Shown here in pieces: positions 34,577 to 43,446 of a DNA stretch of 64,000 nt. A program made the translations under genes and the position numbers. The notes beneath the pieces were generated by a model. That model was given only the letters and a program-made list of their open reading frames with translations, did no database searches and was not told where the DNA came from. Origin of the DNA: RYN-230 sp963717125 (lineage in GTDB: Bacteria > Actinomycetota > Actinomycetes > Streptosporangiales > Streptosporangiaceae); NCBI GenBank assembly GCA_963717125.1, contig CAVQVG010000018.1:248001-312000 (forward strand). Reading direction: 5' to 3'. The first letter of the stretch is position 1, and each line of letters begins with the position of its first letter.

Positions 34577-35302
34577 GTGACAGCGGACGCGAAGCCAGCG
34601 GGTGTGCCCGCATTCATCAGCCCGGTGACGCGGCCGGTGCCGTTGCGCCAGTCCGTGTACGAGGCGCTGGTCGAGCTGGTAGTCGGCGGCCGGCTGGGGC
34701 CGGGGGAGCACCTGGTGGAGACCGAGCTGGCCCGCCAGCTCGGGGTGAGCCGTCAGCCGGTCCGCGAGGCGCTGCACCGGCTGGAGGCGGAAGGCTGGGT
34801 GGACCTGCGCCCGAACCAGGGCGCGTTCGTCCATGTGCCCACCGATCACGAAGTCAACCAGCTGCTCGACGTGCGGGAACTGCTGGAGATGCAGACCGCC
34901 CGGCTGGCCGCCCGGTCGGCCGGGCCGGGGGCGGTGGGCCGGCTGCGGGCGCTCTGGCACGACGGCGAGGCGGCGGTCGAGTCCGGCGAGACCGAGCGCG
35001 TGGTGGCGGCCAACAACAAGTTCCACGCCGAACTGGCCCTGATCGCCGGCAACGCGGTGCTGGCCGACCTGGCCGGCATCGTGAGCAGGCGGGTCCGCTG
35101 GTACTACCGGCAGGTGGCGCCGTCCCGCGGCCACGAGTCCTGGGCCGAGCACTGGGAGCTGATCGACGCGGTGGAAGCCGGGGACGAGGACAAGGCGGCC
35201 GAGGTCGCGCGCAAGCACACCGAGCGCACCCGGTCCGCGTACCACAAGCCGCCCGGCGGGCGGGCCAGGGAAGGCCAGGCTAGGGGAGCCGGACCACGCT
35301 GA
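34577..35302 (+). CDS. GntR family regulator, FadR/FCD subfamily
   Basis: An N-terminal winged helix (LRQSVYEALVELVVGG, VETELARQLGVSRQPVREAL) is followed by an all-helical FCD domain (LDVRELLEMQTARLAARS, NNKFHAELALIAGN). This subfamily senses small carboxylates. GGAGGG precedes the GTG at 34577. Next to it lie a transporter and 2-oxoacid oxidoreductase genes, so it probably represses them in the absence of an organic acid such as oxalate; this is inference. Its 3' end overlaps a convergent small gene. Confidence 0.85.
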   Translation: MTADAKPAGVPAFISPVTRPVPLRQSVYEALVELVVGGRLGPGEHLVETELARQLGVSRQPVREALHRLEAEGWVDLRPNQGAFVHVPTDHEVNQLLDVRELLEMQTARLAARSAGPGAVGRLRALWHDGEAAVESGETERVVAANNKFHAELALIAGNAVLADLAGIVSRRVRWYYRQVAPSRGHESWAEHWELIDAVEAGDEDKAAEVARKHTERTRSAYHKPPGGRAREGQARGAGPR

Positions 35303-35553
35303 TCGGGTCGGGCGCGTACGGATCGCCCGCGTTGTCGATCAGCTCGATCTCGGCCCGGTCCGACATGATGTGGTACGAGCCGTCGAGCCTGGTACTCGCG
35401 GATGATGGTGACCGTCCCGTCGGCGTGCGTGTAGCGCTCCTCGGCGTACCCGTCGCCGGAGCTTTTCTCCGCGTCCACCGCGGGCTCGTCCCGCCACTCG
35501 AACCGGTACGGCGCCAGCGGCAGCTTCAGCTCGTACGGGTAGCCGCCAGGCAT
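35280..35553 (-). pseudogene. Small hypothetical gene of the oxalate-type cluster, frameshifted
   Basis: ATG 35553 opens MPGGYPYELKLPLAPYRFEW, then about 50 residues on (ADGTVTIIREYQ) the sense continues one base out of frame as LDGSYHIMSDRAEIELIDN and ends in ISVVRLP at the TAG at 35280-35282. The 274-nt span fits one inserted base. The composite protein of about 90 aa has no family I know. It lies beyond the hairpin that follows the transporter gene. Confidence 0.6.
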
Positions 35554-35578
35554 GCCTGGTCCCTTCCGGTGAGCAGGT

Positions 35579-35610
35579 CGTGGTGGGCCCGCGGGCGCGG
35601 GCCCACCACG
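35579..35610 (-). terminator. Strong hairpin after the OFA transporter gene
   Basis: CGTGGTGGGCCCGC (35579-35592) and its exact complement (35597-35610) flank a 4-nt loop, 36 bp downstream of the transporter stop and 26 bp before the next small gene. It is probably a terminator or attenuator separating the two. Confidence 0.6.
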
Positions 35611-35645
35611 ATCATGTCAGGTCTTGTCCAGGCCTCGTATCGCGG

Positions 35646-37097
35646 TCAGGCGACCGCGGGCCGTGCCTTCTCGGCCTCCTTTTCTGCCGATGTCTGGACG
35701 GCTGCCTCCATCTGCTCCACGGTCGGCCGCTTGCAGAAGAACGTCACGACCAGCATGGCGACCAAGCCCAGTGCCGCACCGAAGAAGAACCCGCGCGCCC
35801 AGTGGAAGGTCGCGGTCCCGTACAGCGTGCCGGTCATGACCAGCGCGGCGCCACCGCCCGCGAAGCTGCCGCCGAGCGCCTTCCAGGCGTAGATGGATCC
35901 GTAGTTGATCGCGTTGTTGTTCTCGCCGTAGTAGTCAGCCACCATGGCCGCGGTCATCGGGAAGTTGGCGCCGGACAGGCCGCCGGAGATGACCGCGCAG
36001 ATGGCGAACAACGGCGCGTTGTGCGCTTCGCCTGCCCACAAGGCCAGAAGCTGGAAGACCACGTTGCCGGAGTACGCGTAAATCATGGTCTTGCGGCGGC
36101 CGATGTACTCGGAGAGCCACCCGTAGAACGGCCTGCAGATGCCGTCAGCGAGCGCGAAGCCGGCCGCACCACCTACATAGGCCCATTTCCCGAGGCCCAT
36201 GGCCTGCCCGAACCCGTAGTAGTAGGCCACGCCGAACAGGGAACAGCCGACGTAGCAGGCGTACTGTATCCCGATCCACTTGGCCTGCGGCGTGCGCCAC
36301 ATCTCGCCGAGGTTGTAGTGACGTAGCGCTGGCGGGTTGGCCACCAGGTCCCGGGCGGACTTCCGGAACTTCTGCCAGTTGAGCGGGTCGACCGCCTTCG
36401 GCCACCAGTTCTTGGGCGGGTCCTTCAGGAACCAGCCCGCGATGCCGATGCCGACCGTCATGATGATGCCCTGAATGATGATGAAGTGCTTGACGCCTGC
36501 CGGGCTCATGCCGGCGGCGGCGCCGGCGCCCGAGGTGAAGCCGCCGATGGCGATGATGAACGGCACCGCACCGTAGGCCCAGCCGCCGTTCACGAACCCG
36601 GTGCGCCAGCCCTTCTTCTCCGGGTACCACTTGGCCACGATGTTGATGCAGCTCGAGTACACCATCCCGGAGCCGATGCCACCGAGGACGGCATAGCCGA
36701 GGTACGCCTCCCAGATGTTGCTCGACTCGGCGAGTATCCCGTACCCGATGATCCCGCAGACTAGGCCGCCGGTGATCGTGGCCCACCTGACGTTGAGGTA
36801 CCCGCGGCTACGCAGGTAACCGGTGAGGATCTGCACGAACGACTCGAAGACGACGAAGAAGGAGAACAGCCAGAATGTCGGGGCTGCCCCCCAGTGGTGC
36901 GCCGCCGCCAGCGAACCGGACAGCGCGGCCCAGGTGTACTCCAGCAGGCCCGCTAGGCACATGGCCAGCCAGGCCGCCATGATCACGACACCTCGTGAGT
37001 AGCCGAGGATCTGGTTTGGTTCCTCACCGACCCGGAAGGTCCGGCCGGTTGTGTTGGTTATCTCTTGGTAGTTGGCATGTTCTGCTGTTGCGCTCAT
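35646..37097 (-). CDS. OFA-family MFS transporter, oxalate:formate antiporter-like
   Basis: A twelve-helix MFS protein of 483 aa. GGIGSGMVYSSCINIVAKWYPEKKG and GFALADGICRPFYGWLSEYIGRRK are typical of the OxlT-containing oxalate/formate antiporter (OFA) family, and the YGENNNAINYG loop is typical as well. It is expected to import a dicarboxylate such as oxalate. The ATG at 37097 begins MSATAEHANYQE; upstream codons in frame look untranslated. It shares orientation with the oxidoreductase genes, separated by 373 bp. Confidence 0.85.
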   Translation of the reverse strand: MSATAEHANYQEITNTTGRTFRVGEEPNQILGYSRGVVIMAAWLAMCLAGLLEYTWAALSGSLAAAHHWGAAPTFWLFSFFVVFESFVQILTGYLRSRGYLNVRWATITGGLVCGIIGYGILAESSNIWEAYLGYAVLGGIGSGMVYSSCINIVAKWYPEKKGWRTGFVNGGWAYGAVPFIIAIGGFTSGAGAAAGMSPAGVKHFIIIQGIIMTVGIGIAGWFLKDPPKNWWPKAVDPLNWQKFRKSARDLVANPPALRHYNLGEMWRTPQAKWIGIQYACYVGCSLFGVAYYYGFGQAMGLGKWAYVGGAAGFALADGICRPFYGWLSEYIGRRKTMIYAYSGNVVFQLLALWAGEAHNAPLFAICAVISGGLSGANFPMTAAMVADYYGENNNAINYGSIYAWKALGGSFAGGGAALVMTGTLYGTATFHWARGFFFGAALGLVAMLVVTFFCKRPTVEQMEAAVQTSAEKEAEKARPAVA

Positions 37098-37470
37098 CGG
37101 TCGCCACCGATACCTCTCGCGGAGAGACGCTATTGGCTCGGGTGGCCGTCCGCCCGGAATGGGGGCGGCCACGTGGAGGTTGGTAACGATCACGGCCGGA
37201 TCCTTCCGGGCCTTGCGCCGGGAAGATCAGCCGCGAAAGGGCGGGGGCGTCGCGCTGGGTTGTGGCAACGGTCTGCGCGGCGCCCTTGGTCCGGGCTACC
37301 GGGGCGGCCCGCGCGATGCTTCCGGGGGGTTCCGGGGGGTCGTCGGCACGGGCCAGCACACCCCCGCGACCGGGCCGCGCGGGACCCGGCGGCGGCATCC
37401 TCCTTGATCCGCCATACGTGCCTCCCGGTCCGGGCCGAGGCCACTGCGCGGTGCTCAGCGACTCCGGTCC
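37098..37470. other. Intergenic region upstream of the OFA transporter
   Basis: No gene is supported here. The stretch holds a small inverted repeat CTCTC-GCG-GAGAG (about 37115-37127) just before the transporter and a G-rich run (about 37319-37339). It probably carries the promoter of the transporter gene, which would then be separate from the oxidoreductase operon. Confidence 0.4.
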
Positions 37471-37764
37471 TCAGGTCTCCAGTCCCAGCGCCCGGAACAG
37501 GGTGCTGCGGGCAGGTTCATCGGTAGCGGCCAGGTACAGCTCGTCGAGGCCCCAGCCGGCCTCGTCGAGCAGTTCGGCTGCCTGGTCGAACAGGGGCGAG
37601 CGCTGGTCCGCGGGCACCGCCGCCAGCACCAGGTGGCCGACCACCTGGAGGACGGCGGCGCACAGTTCCGCGCGACGGGCCCCGGACGCCCGGGACACGC
37701 CGGGCATCAGCGGGATGATCCGCGCCCCAGGCCCCGGCGCGACGGGGCCGTTGGGCCCGGTCAC
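37471..37764 (-). CDS. Small helical hypothetical protein of the oxidoreductase operon, 97 aa
   Basis: GTG 37764 overlaps the stop of the preceding gene by four bases (GTGA), which fixes the start. After a Gly/Pro-rich N-terminus the protein is helical (AELCAAVLQVVGHLVLAA, LFDQAAELLDEAGWGLDELYL). No known family. Its tight coupling suggests an accessory role for the oxidoreductase. Confidence 0.65.
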   Translation of the reverse strand: MTGPNGPVAPGPGARIIPLMPGVSRASGARRAELCAAVLQVVGHLVLAAVPADQRSPLFDQAAELLDEAGWGLDELYLAATDEPARSTLFRALGLET

Positions 37765-38075
37765 GCGGAGCCTCCGGCGCTTGACCGGCCGCCCGGGCTG
37801 GGCACGCCGCCGGCGGTGGACAGCGCGGCCAGCTCGGCGTCCAGCCGGTCCCGCTCGCCGGCCACCGAGAGGTCGATGACCTCCACTAATGAGTAGCTGC
37901 GCCCGCCCGGCGAGCCATCGGCCAGCCGGACCGGTGCCGTCTCGGCGAACACCTCGAACCGGGTGCTCGGCGAGCGCGGCCCGATGGCCAGCACGTAACG
38001 CAGCACCGCCTGCCGGTCCGGCAGGTAACGCTGCTGGTGACCGTCGTCGAAGCGGATCTGCCACTGCTCTGCCAT
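37761..38075 (-). CDS. Small hypothetical protein of the oxidoreductase operon, 104 aa
   Basis: It begins MAEQWQIRFDDGHQQRYLPD and contains a beta-rich core (RFEVFAETAPVRL) and a predicted helix (SVAGERDRLDAELAALS). The ATG at 38075 lies 10 bp after the beta-subunit stop. No family recognised. It sits between the beta subunit and another small coupled gene. Confidence 0.65.
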   Translation of the reverse strand: MAEQWQIRFDDGHQQRYLPDRQAVLRYVLAIGPRSPSTRFEVFAETAPVRLADGSPGGRSYSLVEVIDLSVAGERDRLDAELAALSTAGGVPSPGGRSSAGGSA

Positions 38076-38085
38076 GGGGGGTTCC

Positions 38086-39177
38086 CTACGCGCCAACGCC
38101 TCGGTTCAGGGGCATCGAGTAGCTTTCGTCCTTCAGCTTGGCGTGCCGCGCCGGGTCCTCGCCCTCGCGCAGCTCGGCGGGCACGTCCATGCCGATGTCC
38201 TGCCAGTTCTGGTTGGCCGCCCGCTGCGTGGCCGCGACGTGCTCGGGCAGCATGTGCCCGAACCGGCCCTGCATGGCCAGGTAGTCGGTGACCGGGCGCT
38301 GCACCGGCGGGTGGAAATAGTGGTACGTCCGCTCCTCCGGGTCGTACTCCCAGACTGGGAACAGGCCGGCTTCCACCACCCGGCGGCCCAGCTCGACCGT
38401 CATCGAGGTCTGGTAGACCCAGCCTTTCTGGCACGGCGTGTAACAGTGCATGAACGCGGCGCCGCGGCGGTTCAGCCCCTTGCGGGTCTTGTTCATCAGG
38501 TCCACCGGGTAGCCGACCGTGGTGGTGGCGACGTAGCAGTGCGGGTGCCCCTCGGCCATCATCTTGGCCAGGTTCTTGGGCGGCAGCTGCTTGCCCGCCG
38601 TGTTCGCCTTGCCGAACGGGGTGAACGTGGTCAGGCCCGCGTAGGGAGTGGTCGGGGACACCTGGATGCCGGTGTTCGCGTAGCACTCGTTGTCGTAGCA
38701 GATGAACAGCGCGTCGTGGTTGCGGTACAGGGCGCCGGACATCGAGCCGAGCCCGATGTCGGCGGCGCTGCCGTCCCCGGCCATCACGATGATGTTCGGG
38801 TACGGGCCGGGGTGACGGCCCTTGCGGATCATCGCCTCGTACCCCGCCGCCATGCCCGAGGTGAACGAGCCGCCGCTGGCGATCGGGGTGTGCGCCCACG
38901 GCACCGTGTACGGGGTGCACAGATAGGTCGAGTTGGCCACGTACATGCAGCCGGTCGGGCCGGCCAGCACGGTGTCGGCGCCGGCCGCCTTGAGCACCCA
39001 GCGGTACTCGATGGCCGGCCCGCACCCCGCGCAGGTCCGGTGCCCGGCCTGGTACGGGTCCTCGTCCGGCAGGTCCGGCAGGTAGTGACGGTCGCGGCCC
39101 TCGTCGTCGTCCACGGCGTCGCCGCGGCCGCCCTCCTCCAGCAGCGGGAGGTACTGGCGGGTTACCTCGATAGCCAT
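38086..39177 (-). CDS. Thiamine-PP 2-oxoacid:acceptor oxidoreductase beta subunit (oxalate oxidoreductase-like)
   Basis: 363 aa. The ThDP-binding motif is clear: MAGDGSAADIGLGSMSGAL with the distal YDNECYANTG (GDG...N). Cysteines for a [4Fe-4S] cluster are in HRTCAGCGPA and later in LCTPYTVPW and the Cys-Tyr-Thr-Pro-Cys region. The subunit binds thiamine-PP and passes electrons to the partner ferredoxin domain. It follows the alpha gene by 31 bp. Homology to pyruvate-type enzymes is certain; the oxalate substrate is inferred from the alpha subunit and transporter. Confidence 0.88.
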   Translation of the reverse strand: MAIEVTRQYLPLLEEGGRGDAVDDDEGRDRHYLPDLPDEDPYQAGHRTCAGCGPAIEYRWVLKAAGADTVLAGPTGCMYVANSTYLCTPYTVPWAHTPIASGGSFTSGMAAGYEAMIRKGRHPGPYPNIIVMAGDGSAADIGLGSMSGALYRNHDALFICYDNECYANTGIQVSPTTPYAGLTTFTPFGKANTAGKQLPPKNLAKMMAEGHPHCYVATTTVGYPVDLMNKTRKGLNRRGAAFMHCYTPCQKGWVYQTSMTVELGRRVVEAGLFPVWEYDPEERTYHYFHPPVQRPVTDYLAMQGRFGHMLPEHVAATQRAANQNWQDIGMDVPAELREGEDPARHAKLKDESYSMPLNRGVGA

Positions 39178-39208
39178 CAGCGCGCTCCTCGTGCTCTGTT
39201 GATCATCA

Positions 39209-40492
39209 TCAGTCCTCGAATCCGACCCAGTGCGCGGCCTTCTCGACGCCGCCGCGCGCGACGGCCTGGGCCAGCTTGCCGGCCATCCATTCGAACTCGG
39301 CGGTGGGCACGGTCTCGCCGCCCAGCCCGGCCATGAACGAGGTCAGCATCGGCCGGTGCTCGGCCTGGTAGAGCGCGGCGGACACGTCCGGGGCCAGGAT
39401 CCCGCCGTAGGTCGGGCCGCCCAGGCCGAGGTTGGTCTCCACCACCCCGACCGCCTTGACCCCGCGCAGCGCGTGCCGCAGGTCGTCACCGGGGAACGGC
39501 CGGATCCACAGCAGCCGGGCCATCCCGATCTTCACGCCCTGCTCGCGGAGCCGGTTGATCGCGGCCCGGCAGGTTACTGAGTGGCCGCCGGAGATCACGA
39601 TCGCGATCTCCGCGTCGTCCAGCATGTACTCCTCGACGAAGTGCGGGTACTGCCGGCCGAAGACCCGGGCGAACTCGTCGGTCTTCTCCCGGATGATGGG
39701 GATCGCGTCCTCCATCGCCCGGGCCCGTTCCAGTTGCAGCGGCGGGCCCTGGGACGGGTGGATCTGCGGCCCGTGCGAGAGCGGCTGCCGTGGGTCGAGC
39801 GGGAACGGCAACCGGTAGGGCGGCAGGAAGCCGTCCACCTGAGCCGCGGACGGCATGTCCACCTCGCCGGAGATGTGCGAGACGAAGTAGCCGTCCTGCA
39901 CCACCATCTGCGGCAGCAGCACCCGGGGGTCCTCGCCGATCGCGTAGGCCAGCAGGCTCTTGTCGAACTCCTCCTGCGGGGTGGCCGCCCAGCCCATCAG
40001 CCAGCCCATGTCCCGCGTGCACAGCGCGTCGGTGTGCTCCGACCCGAAGTCGCCCGGCGGGTCCAGCGTGCGGTCCGCGATCGACATCTGGATCGGGATC
40101 CGGGCCCCGGAGATGATCGAGTACATCTCGTAGGCGTAGGTGACGCCAACCCCGGACGACCCGGTGAAGGCGCGCGCCCCGCACGACCCGGCGCCGAACG
40201 CGGCGGACAGCTGGGCATGCTCGCCATCCGCGTGGATGTACTCGGCGTCCAGGATCCCGTCCGCGATGAACTGGGCCAGGTTCATCATGATCGCCGTGTA
40301 CGGCCGGATCGCGTACGCGGTGATCACGTCAACGTTGGCGTACAGCGCCGCGTAGGCGGCGGCCGCGCAGCCGTTCAGCCGCTTGCGGGTGCCGGCCAGT
40401 TCGGCCAGCCGCTGCTCGCCGGCTGGTGTGCGCAGACCGGGCCCGTACGCCGGCTGCTCCCCCCAGCCACCCTCGACATGGACCGTGGTCAT
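39209..40492 (-). CDS. 2-oxoacid:acceptor oxidoreductase alpha subunit (oxalate oxidoreductase-like)
   Basis: 427 aa with the pyrimidine-binding domain and domain II of PFOR-type enzymes. The usual YPITP active-site motif is YAIRPYTAIM here; from memory, the Moorella oxalate oxidoreductase has a similar YPIRPYT. Other core segments are GEHAQLSAAFGAGSCGARAF, TGSSGVGVTYAYEM and DPPGDFGSEHTDAL. The ATG at 40492 overlaps the FAD subunit stop (ATGA). The enzyme would oxidise oxalate to two CO2 without CoA. Pyruvate or 2-oxoglutarate use is less likely because of the Arg. Confidence 0.85.
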   Translation of the reverse strand: MTTVHVEGGWGEQPAYGPGLRTPAGEQRLAELAGTRKRLNGCAAAAYAALYANVDVITAYAIRPYTAIMMNLAQFIADGILDAEYIHADGEHAQLSAAFGAGSCGARAFTGSSGVGVTYAYEMYSIISGARIPIQMSIADRTLDPPGDFGSEHTDALCTRDMGWLMGWAATPQEEFDKSLLAYAIGEDPRVLLPQMVVQDGYFVSHISGEVDMPSAAQVDGFLPPYRLPFPLDPRQPLSHGPQIHPSQGPPLQLERARAMEDAIPIIREKTDEFARVFGRQYPHFVEEYMLDDAEIAIVISGGHSVTCRAAINRLREQGVKIGMARLLWIRPFPGDDLRHALRGVKAVGVVETNLGLGGPTYGGILAPDVSAALYQAEHRPMLTSFMAGLGGETVPTAEFEWMAGKLAQAVARGGVEKAAHWVGFED

Positions 40493-42398
40493 GGCATCAC
40501 CCCGGGATTGGCGTTGGGCAGAGTTGTGGGTTTGCCGTTGGACGAGCCGTTGGCAGGGGCCGCCTGCCGGCGGGCGGCGTCGTACTCGGCGATGGTTTCC
40601 TCGATGAGCTGCTTGGTGAAGGCGGACTGCTCGGCGTGCGCGCCGTCGTAGGGGGCGAACGCGGTTTCCATCCGGGTCACGTCGGCCGGGTCGTCGAAGT
40701 CCATCTCCGGCACCTTCTCCAGGCAGCCGGTCGGGCACTCCTGCACGCAGACCAGGCAGCCCTTGCAGTAGGTGGTGCGGATCGAGTAGTGCCCGTTCTC
40801 CCGCGCGTCGCGCAGCACGCTGACGTCCGGGCAGACCAGGTAGCAGTTGTCGCAGCCGTTGCACACGCCGCAGCTCATGCACCGGTCGGCCTCGGCCACC
40901 GCCTGCTCCTGGCTGTACGCCAGGGTCACCTCGACCTGCTGGCTCCGCCGCCGCTCGGCGGCGGGGGAGTGCGGTACCGGGGTGCGCGGCGCGTGCCGGA
41001 AGTAGGCCGAGTTCAGCCCCGCGTAGGGCATGATCGTCGGCTCCGGGTCTTCGGCCAGGGCCTGGTTGGTCAGCAGCCGGTCGATGTCCCGGGCGGCCCG
41101 CTTGCCGTCGCCGAGCGCGTCCACCACCATCGACGGGCCGCGCAGCACGTCGCCGCCGACGAAGATGGTGCCCTCGACCCGGCCGTGCTCGTCCGCGACG
41201 ATCAGGCCGGCCGGGTCGCTGAGCTGCTCCGGCAGCCAGTCCAGCTGCTGGACCTGGCCGATCGCGATGAAGATCGTGTCGCAGATGACCTCGCGCTCGG
41301 TGCCCGGGATGAGTTCCGGCCGGACCGCGCCGCTGTCGTCCTTGGCCAGCCGCGCGTCGCTGAGCACGGCCCCGGTGACGTGCCCGTTCTCGGCCAGCAC
41401 CCGGACCAGCGAGGTGTTCGGCTCGAACAGCACGCCCTCCTCGCGGGCCTGCTCCAGGTCCTCGGCCACGATCGCCAGTTCGTCTTCGGACTCCAGCGAG
41501 ACGATGGTGGCCGCGCCGCCACCCAGCCGGACCGCCGACCGGGCCGTGTCCGACGCGGTGTTGCCGCCGCCGATGACCAGTACCTCGCGGCCCACCTGGA
41601 CCGGCCGGCCCAGGCCGGCCTCGCGGAGGAACTCCAGCCCGCCGGTGACCCCGCGGGACTGGACGCCCTCGACCGGCAGCCGCCGGCCCACGTCCTGGCC
41701 CAGGGCGAGGAACGCCGCCGGGTAGTTCCGCAGCTCGTCCCAGGAGACGTCCTCGCCGGCCCGGGTGCTGGTGCGGATCTCGATGCCGCCCAGGCTGAGC
41801 AGCTTGCCGATCTCGGCGTCCAGGATCTCCTCGGGCAGGTGCCAGTGCGGGATCCCGCCGCGGAGCATCCCGCCCGGCTTGTCCAGCGCCTCGAAGATCA
41901 CGCTTCCGTACCCGAGCCGGCGCAGGTGATAGGCCGCGGCCAGGCCGGCCCGGACCCGACGATCGCGATCGTGGTGCCGTTCAGCGGCGGGAGGGTCGCT
42001 TTGATCGGTTCCTCGGGCAGGTTCAGCCCGTAGTCGCCGAGGAACCGTTCCACGCTGCGGATGCCGATCGGCTCGTCGTGCTCGGCCCGGTTGCAGGCCG
42101 TCTCGCACGGGTGGTAGCAGACCCGGCCGGTCACCGACGGCATCGGGTTGTCTTCCATGATGGTCAGGTAGCCGTCGAGGTAACGGTCATGCTTAACGAA
42201 GTCCAGGTACTTCTGGATCTGCTCGCCGGTCGGGCAGGCGTTGTTGCACGGCGGCATCTTGTCCTTGTAGACCGGCCGGAAGAAGCGGAAGTTGCCGGTC
42301 GGGAACAGCCGCTGCCCGTCCTTCTCGGTGGGCGGCGGCGTCACGCCGGCGATCGGCAGTTGCAGGTGCGGCGGGATGCGGGTGCCGCGTACGGACAT
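40489..42398 (-). pseudogene. GltD-like FAD/NAD(P) oxidoreductase with C-terminal 2[4Fe-4S] ferredoxin domain, frame broken
   Basis: Domains in order: an N-terminal GltD-like cluster domain (CNNACPTGEQIQKYL, VCYHPCETACNR), an FAD/NAD(P) Rossmann pair (IAIVGSGPA..., VLVIGGGNTASDTAR, IFVGGDV) and a PorD-like ferredoxin (CMSCGVCNGCDNCYLVCP, YCKGCLVCVQECPTGC). Near 41945-41955, inside the first GxGxxG motif, the frame jumps: the upstream frame gives GSGPAWPRP, the next frame resumes LAAAYHLRRLGYG. One or four bases appear missing. If the break is an artefact, this is the subunit linking the enzyme to NAD(P). Confidence 0.8.
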
Positions 42399-42431
42399 GG
42401 GGCCTCCTCGCGGGATACGCGGGTCAGGGGG

Positions 42432-43106
42432 TCAGGGGGTGCTCGCCTGGACCGGGGTGAACTCGATGACCTGGTGCTTCTCGACGCCGCGGAACATCGC
42501 GTCCCGGTCGGCGACCTGCTCGGCCACGCCGTCCAGCGGCAGTTCGCCGGTGACAGCGACCAGCGCCCCGATCAGCGGCGCGGCGATGCCCAGGCCGATG
42601 GCCAGCCGTTCCTCGGCGCCCTCGGTGGACATCCGGTCGTAGGCCAGCTCGCCCAGGTCCCGGACGAACATCCACGGGCTGCTGCCGCGCTGATCGGCCA
42701 GGCCGACCGCGTCCACCACGACGAACTTGGCCAGCTTGGCGCGCATCGAGTCCGGCAGGAACTTCAGCAGGTACTCGGGGTCGCGCGCCGAGTTGACTAG
42801 GAGGACCCCGGTGCCGTCTGGCGTGCCGCGGAGGAAGTTGACTGCCTTGATGATCGTCTCTTCGACGAGCACGACCCAGTCCGGGCGGGGGTTCTCGTAC
42901 ACGAAGCGGTCCACGATCGGCGAGTCGCCGAACCTGGCGTAGCGGCGGACCAGGCAGTTCGTCCGGTCCGGGTCGTCCACGTAGTCGCTGACGTTGTCGG
43001 CGTACAGTCCTTGGGCGCGGGCCGCGGCGGCTATGCACGAGGAGACGTCACGAGCCTCCTTGTCCATGATGATGCCGCGGGACCAGACCGTGAGCTCGTG
43101 ATACAC
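42432..43106 (-). CDS. 2-oxoacid:acceptor oxidoreductase gamma-type subunit, divergent
   Basis: 224 aa. The overall layout follows PFOR gamma domains (ending in a hydrophobic IGLGIAAPLIGALVAVTGEL segment), but the N-terminal GRGGQG motif is replaced by WSRGIIMDKEARDV. GTG 43106 has AGGAAG upstream and begins VYHELTVW. It is the promoter-proximal gene of the leftward oxidoreductase operon. Confidence 0.75.
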   Translation of the reverse strand: MYHELTVWSRGIIMDKEARDVSSCIAAAARAQGLYADNVSDYVDDPDRTNCLVRRYARFGDSPIVDRFVYENPRPDWVVLVEETIIKAVNFLRGTPDGTGVLLVNSARDPEYLLKFLPDSMRAKLAKFVVVDAVGLADQRGSSPWMFVRDLGELAYDRMSTEGAEERLAIGLGIAAPLIGALVAVTGELPLDGVAEQVADRDAMFRGVEKHQVIEFTPVQASTP

Positions 43107-43140
43107 GTGCCACTTCCTAACATTGTATACCGTCGTCAGG
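43107..43140 (-). promoter_or_regulatory. Promoter/operator candidate of the oxidoreductase operon
   Basis: ATTGTATAC (43122-43130) lies 15 bp before the gamma-subunit start. On the leftward strand it reads GTATACAAT, a possible -10 overlapping an operator. The neighbouring GTCAG-TATC-CTGAC is a small inverted repeat. The similarity to the TTGGATAC before gntR supports a GntR site, though weakly. Confidence 0.4.
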
Positions 43141-43378
43141 ATACTGACATCGTCGGGCTTAGCCCCGGGCCAGTCAAGGGGCAGCGCTGCTCTATTTAAC
43201 CCTTGGCTTGCTCCGGCCCGCCGCCGGGCCGCCCGGTGGCCGGGCACTACCGCTGATACTGCCGTGGTCGGCGGGCCGGCCGCCGTTGCGCTGAGTTCGG
43301 CAGGGCTCCGCGCGGCCAGTAGCGAAGTCTGCCGGGACTGATGTGACTGGTGTCGTGCGCCCTGATGCCGCATGCATC

Positions 43379-43424
43379 AGCGCGGTGAGCTTGTGGTCCC
43401 GGGTGACCACAAGCTCACCGCGCT
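43379..43424. terminator. Perfect hairpin with 20-bp arms beside the IS element
   Basis: AGCGCGGTGAGCTTGTGGTC (43379-43398) and its exact complement (43405-43424) flank a 6-nt loop. It lies 22 bp from the left end of the IS. The first 14 bases of the region (43374-43387) equal the outer end of the right IS inverted repeat. The region 43140-43446 holds no other feature I can support. Confidence 0.6.
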
Positions 43425-43446
43425 CAAGGCGGCGGGACCCGCCTAG

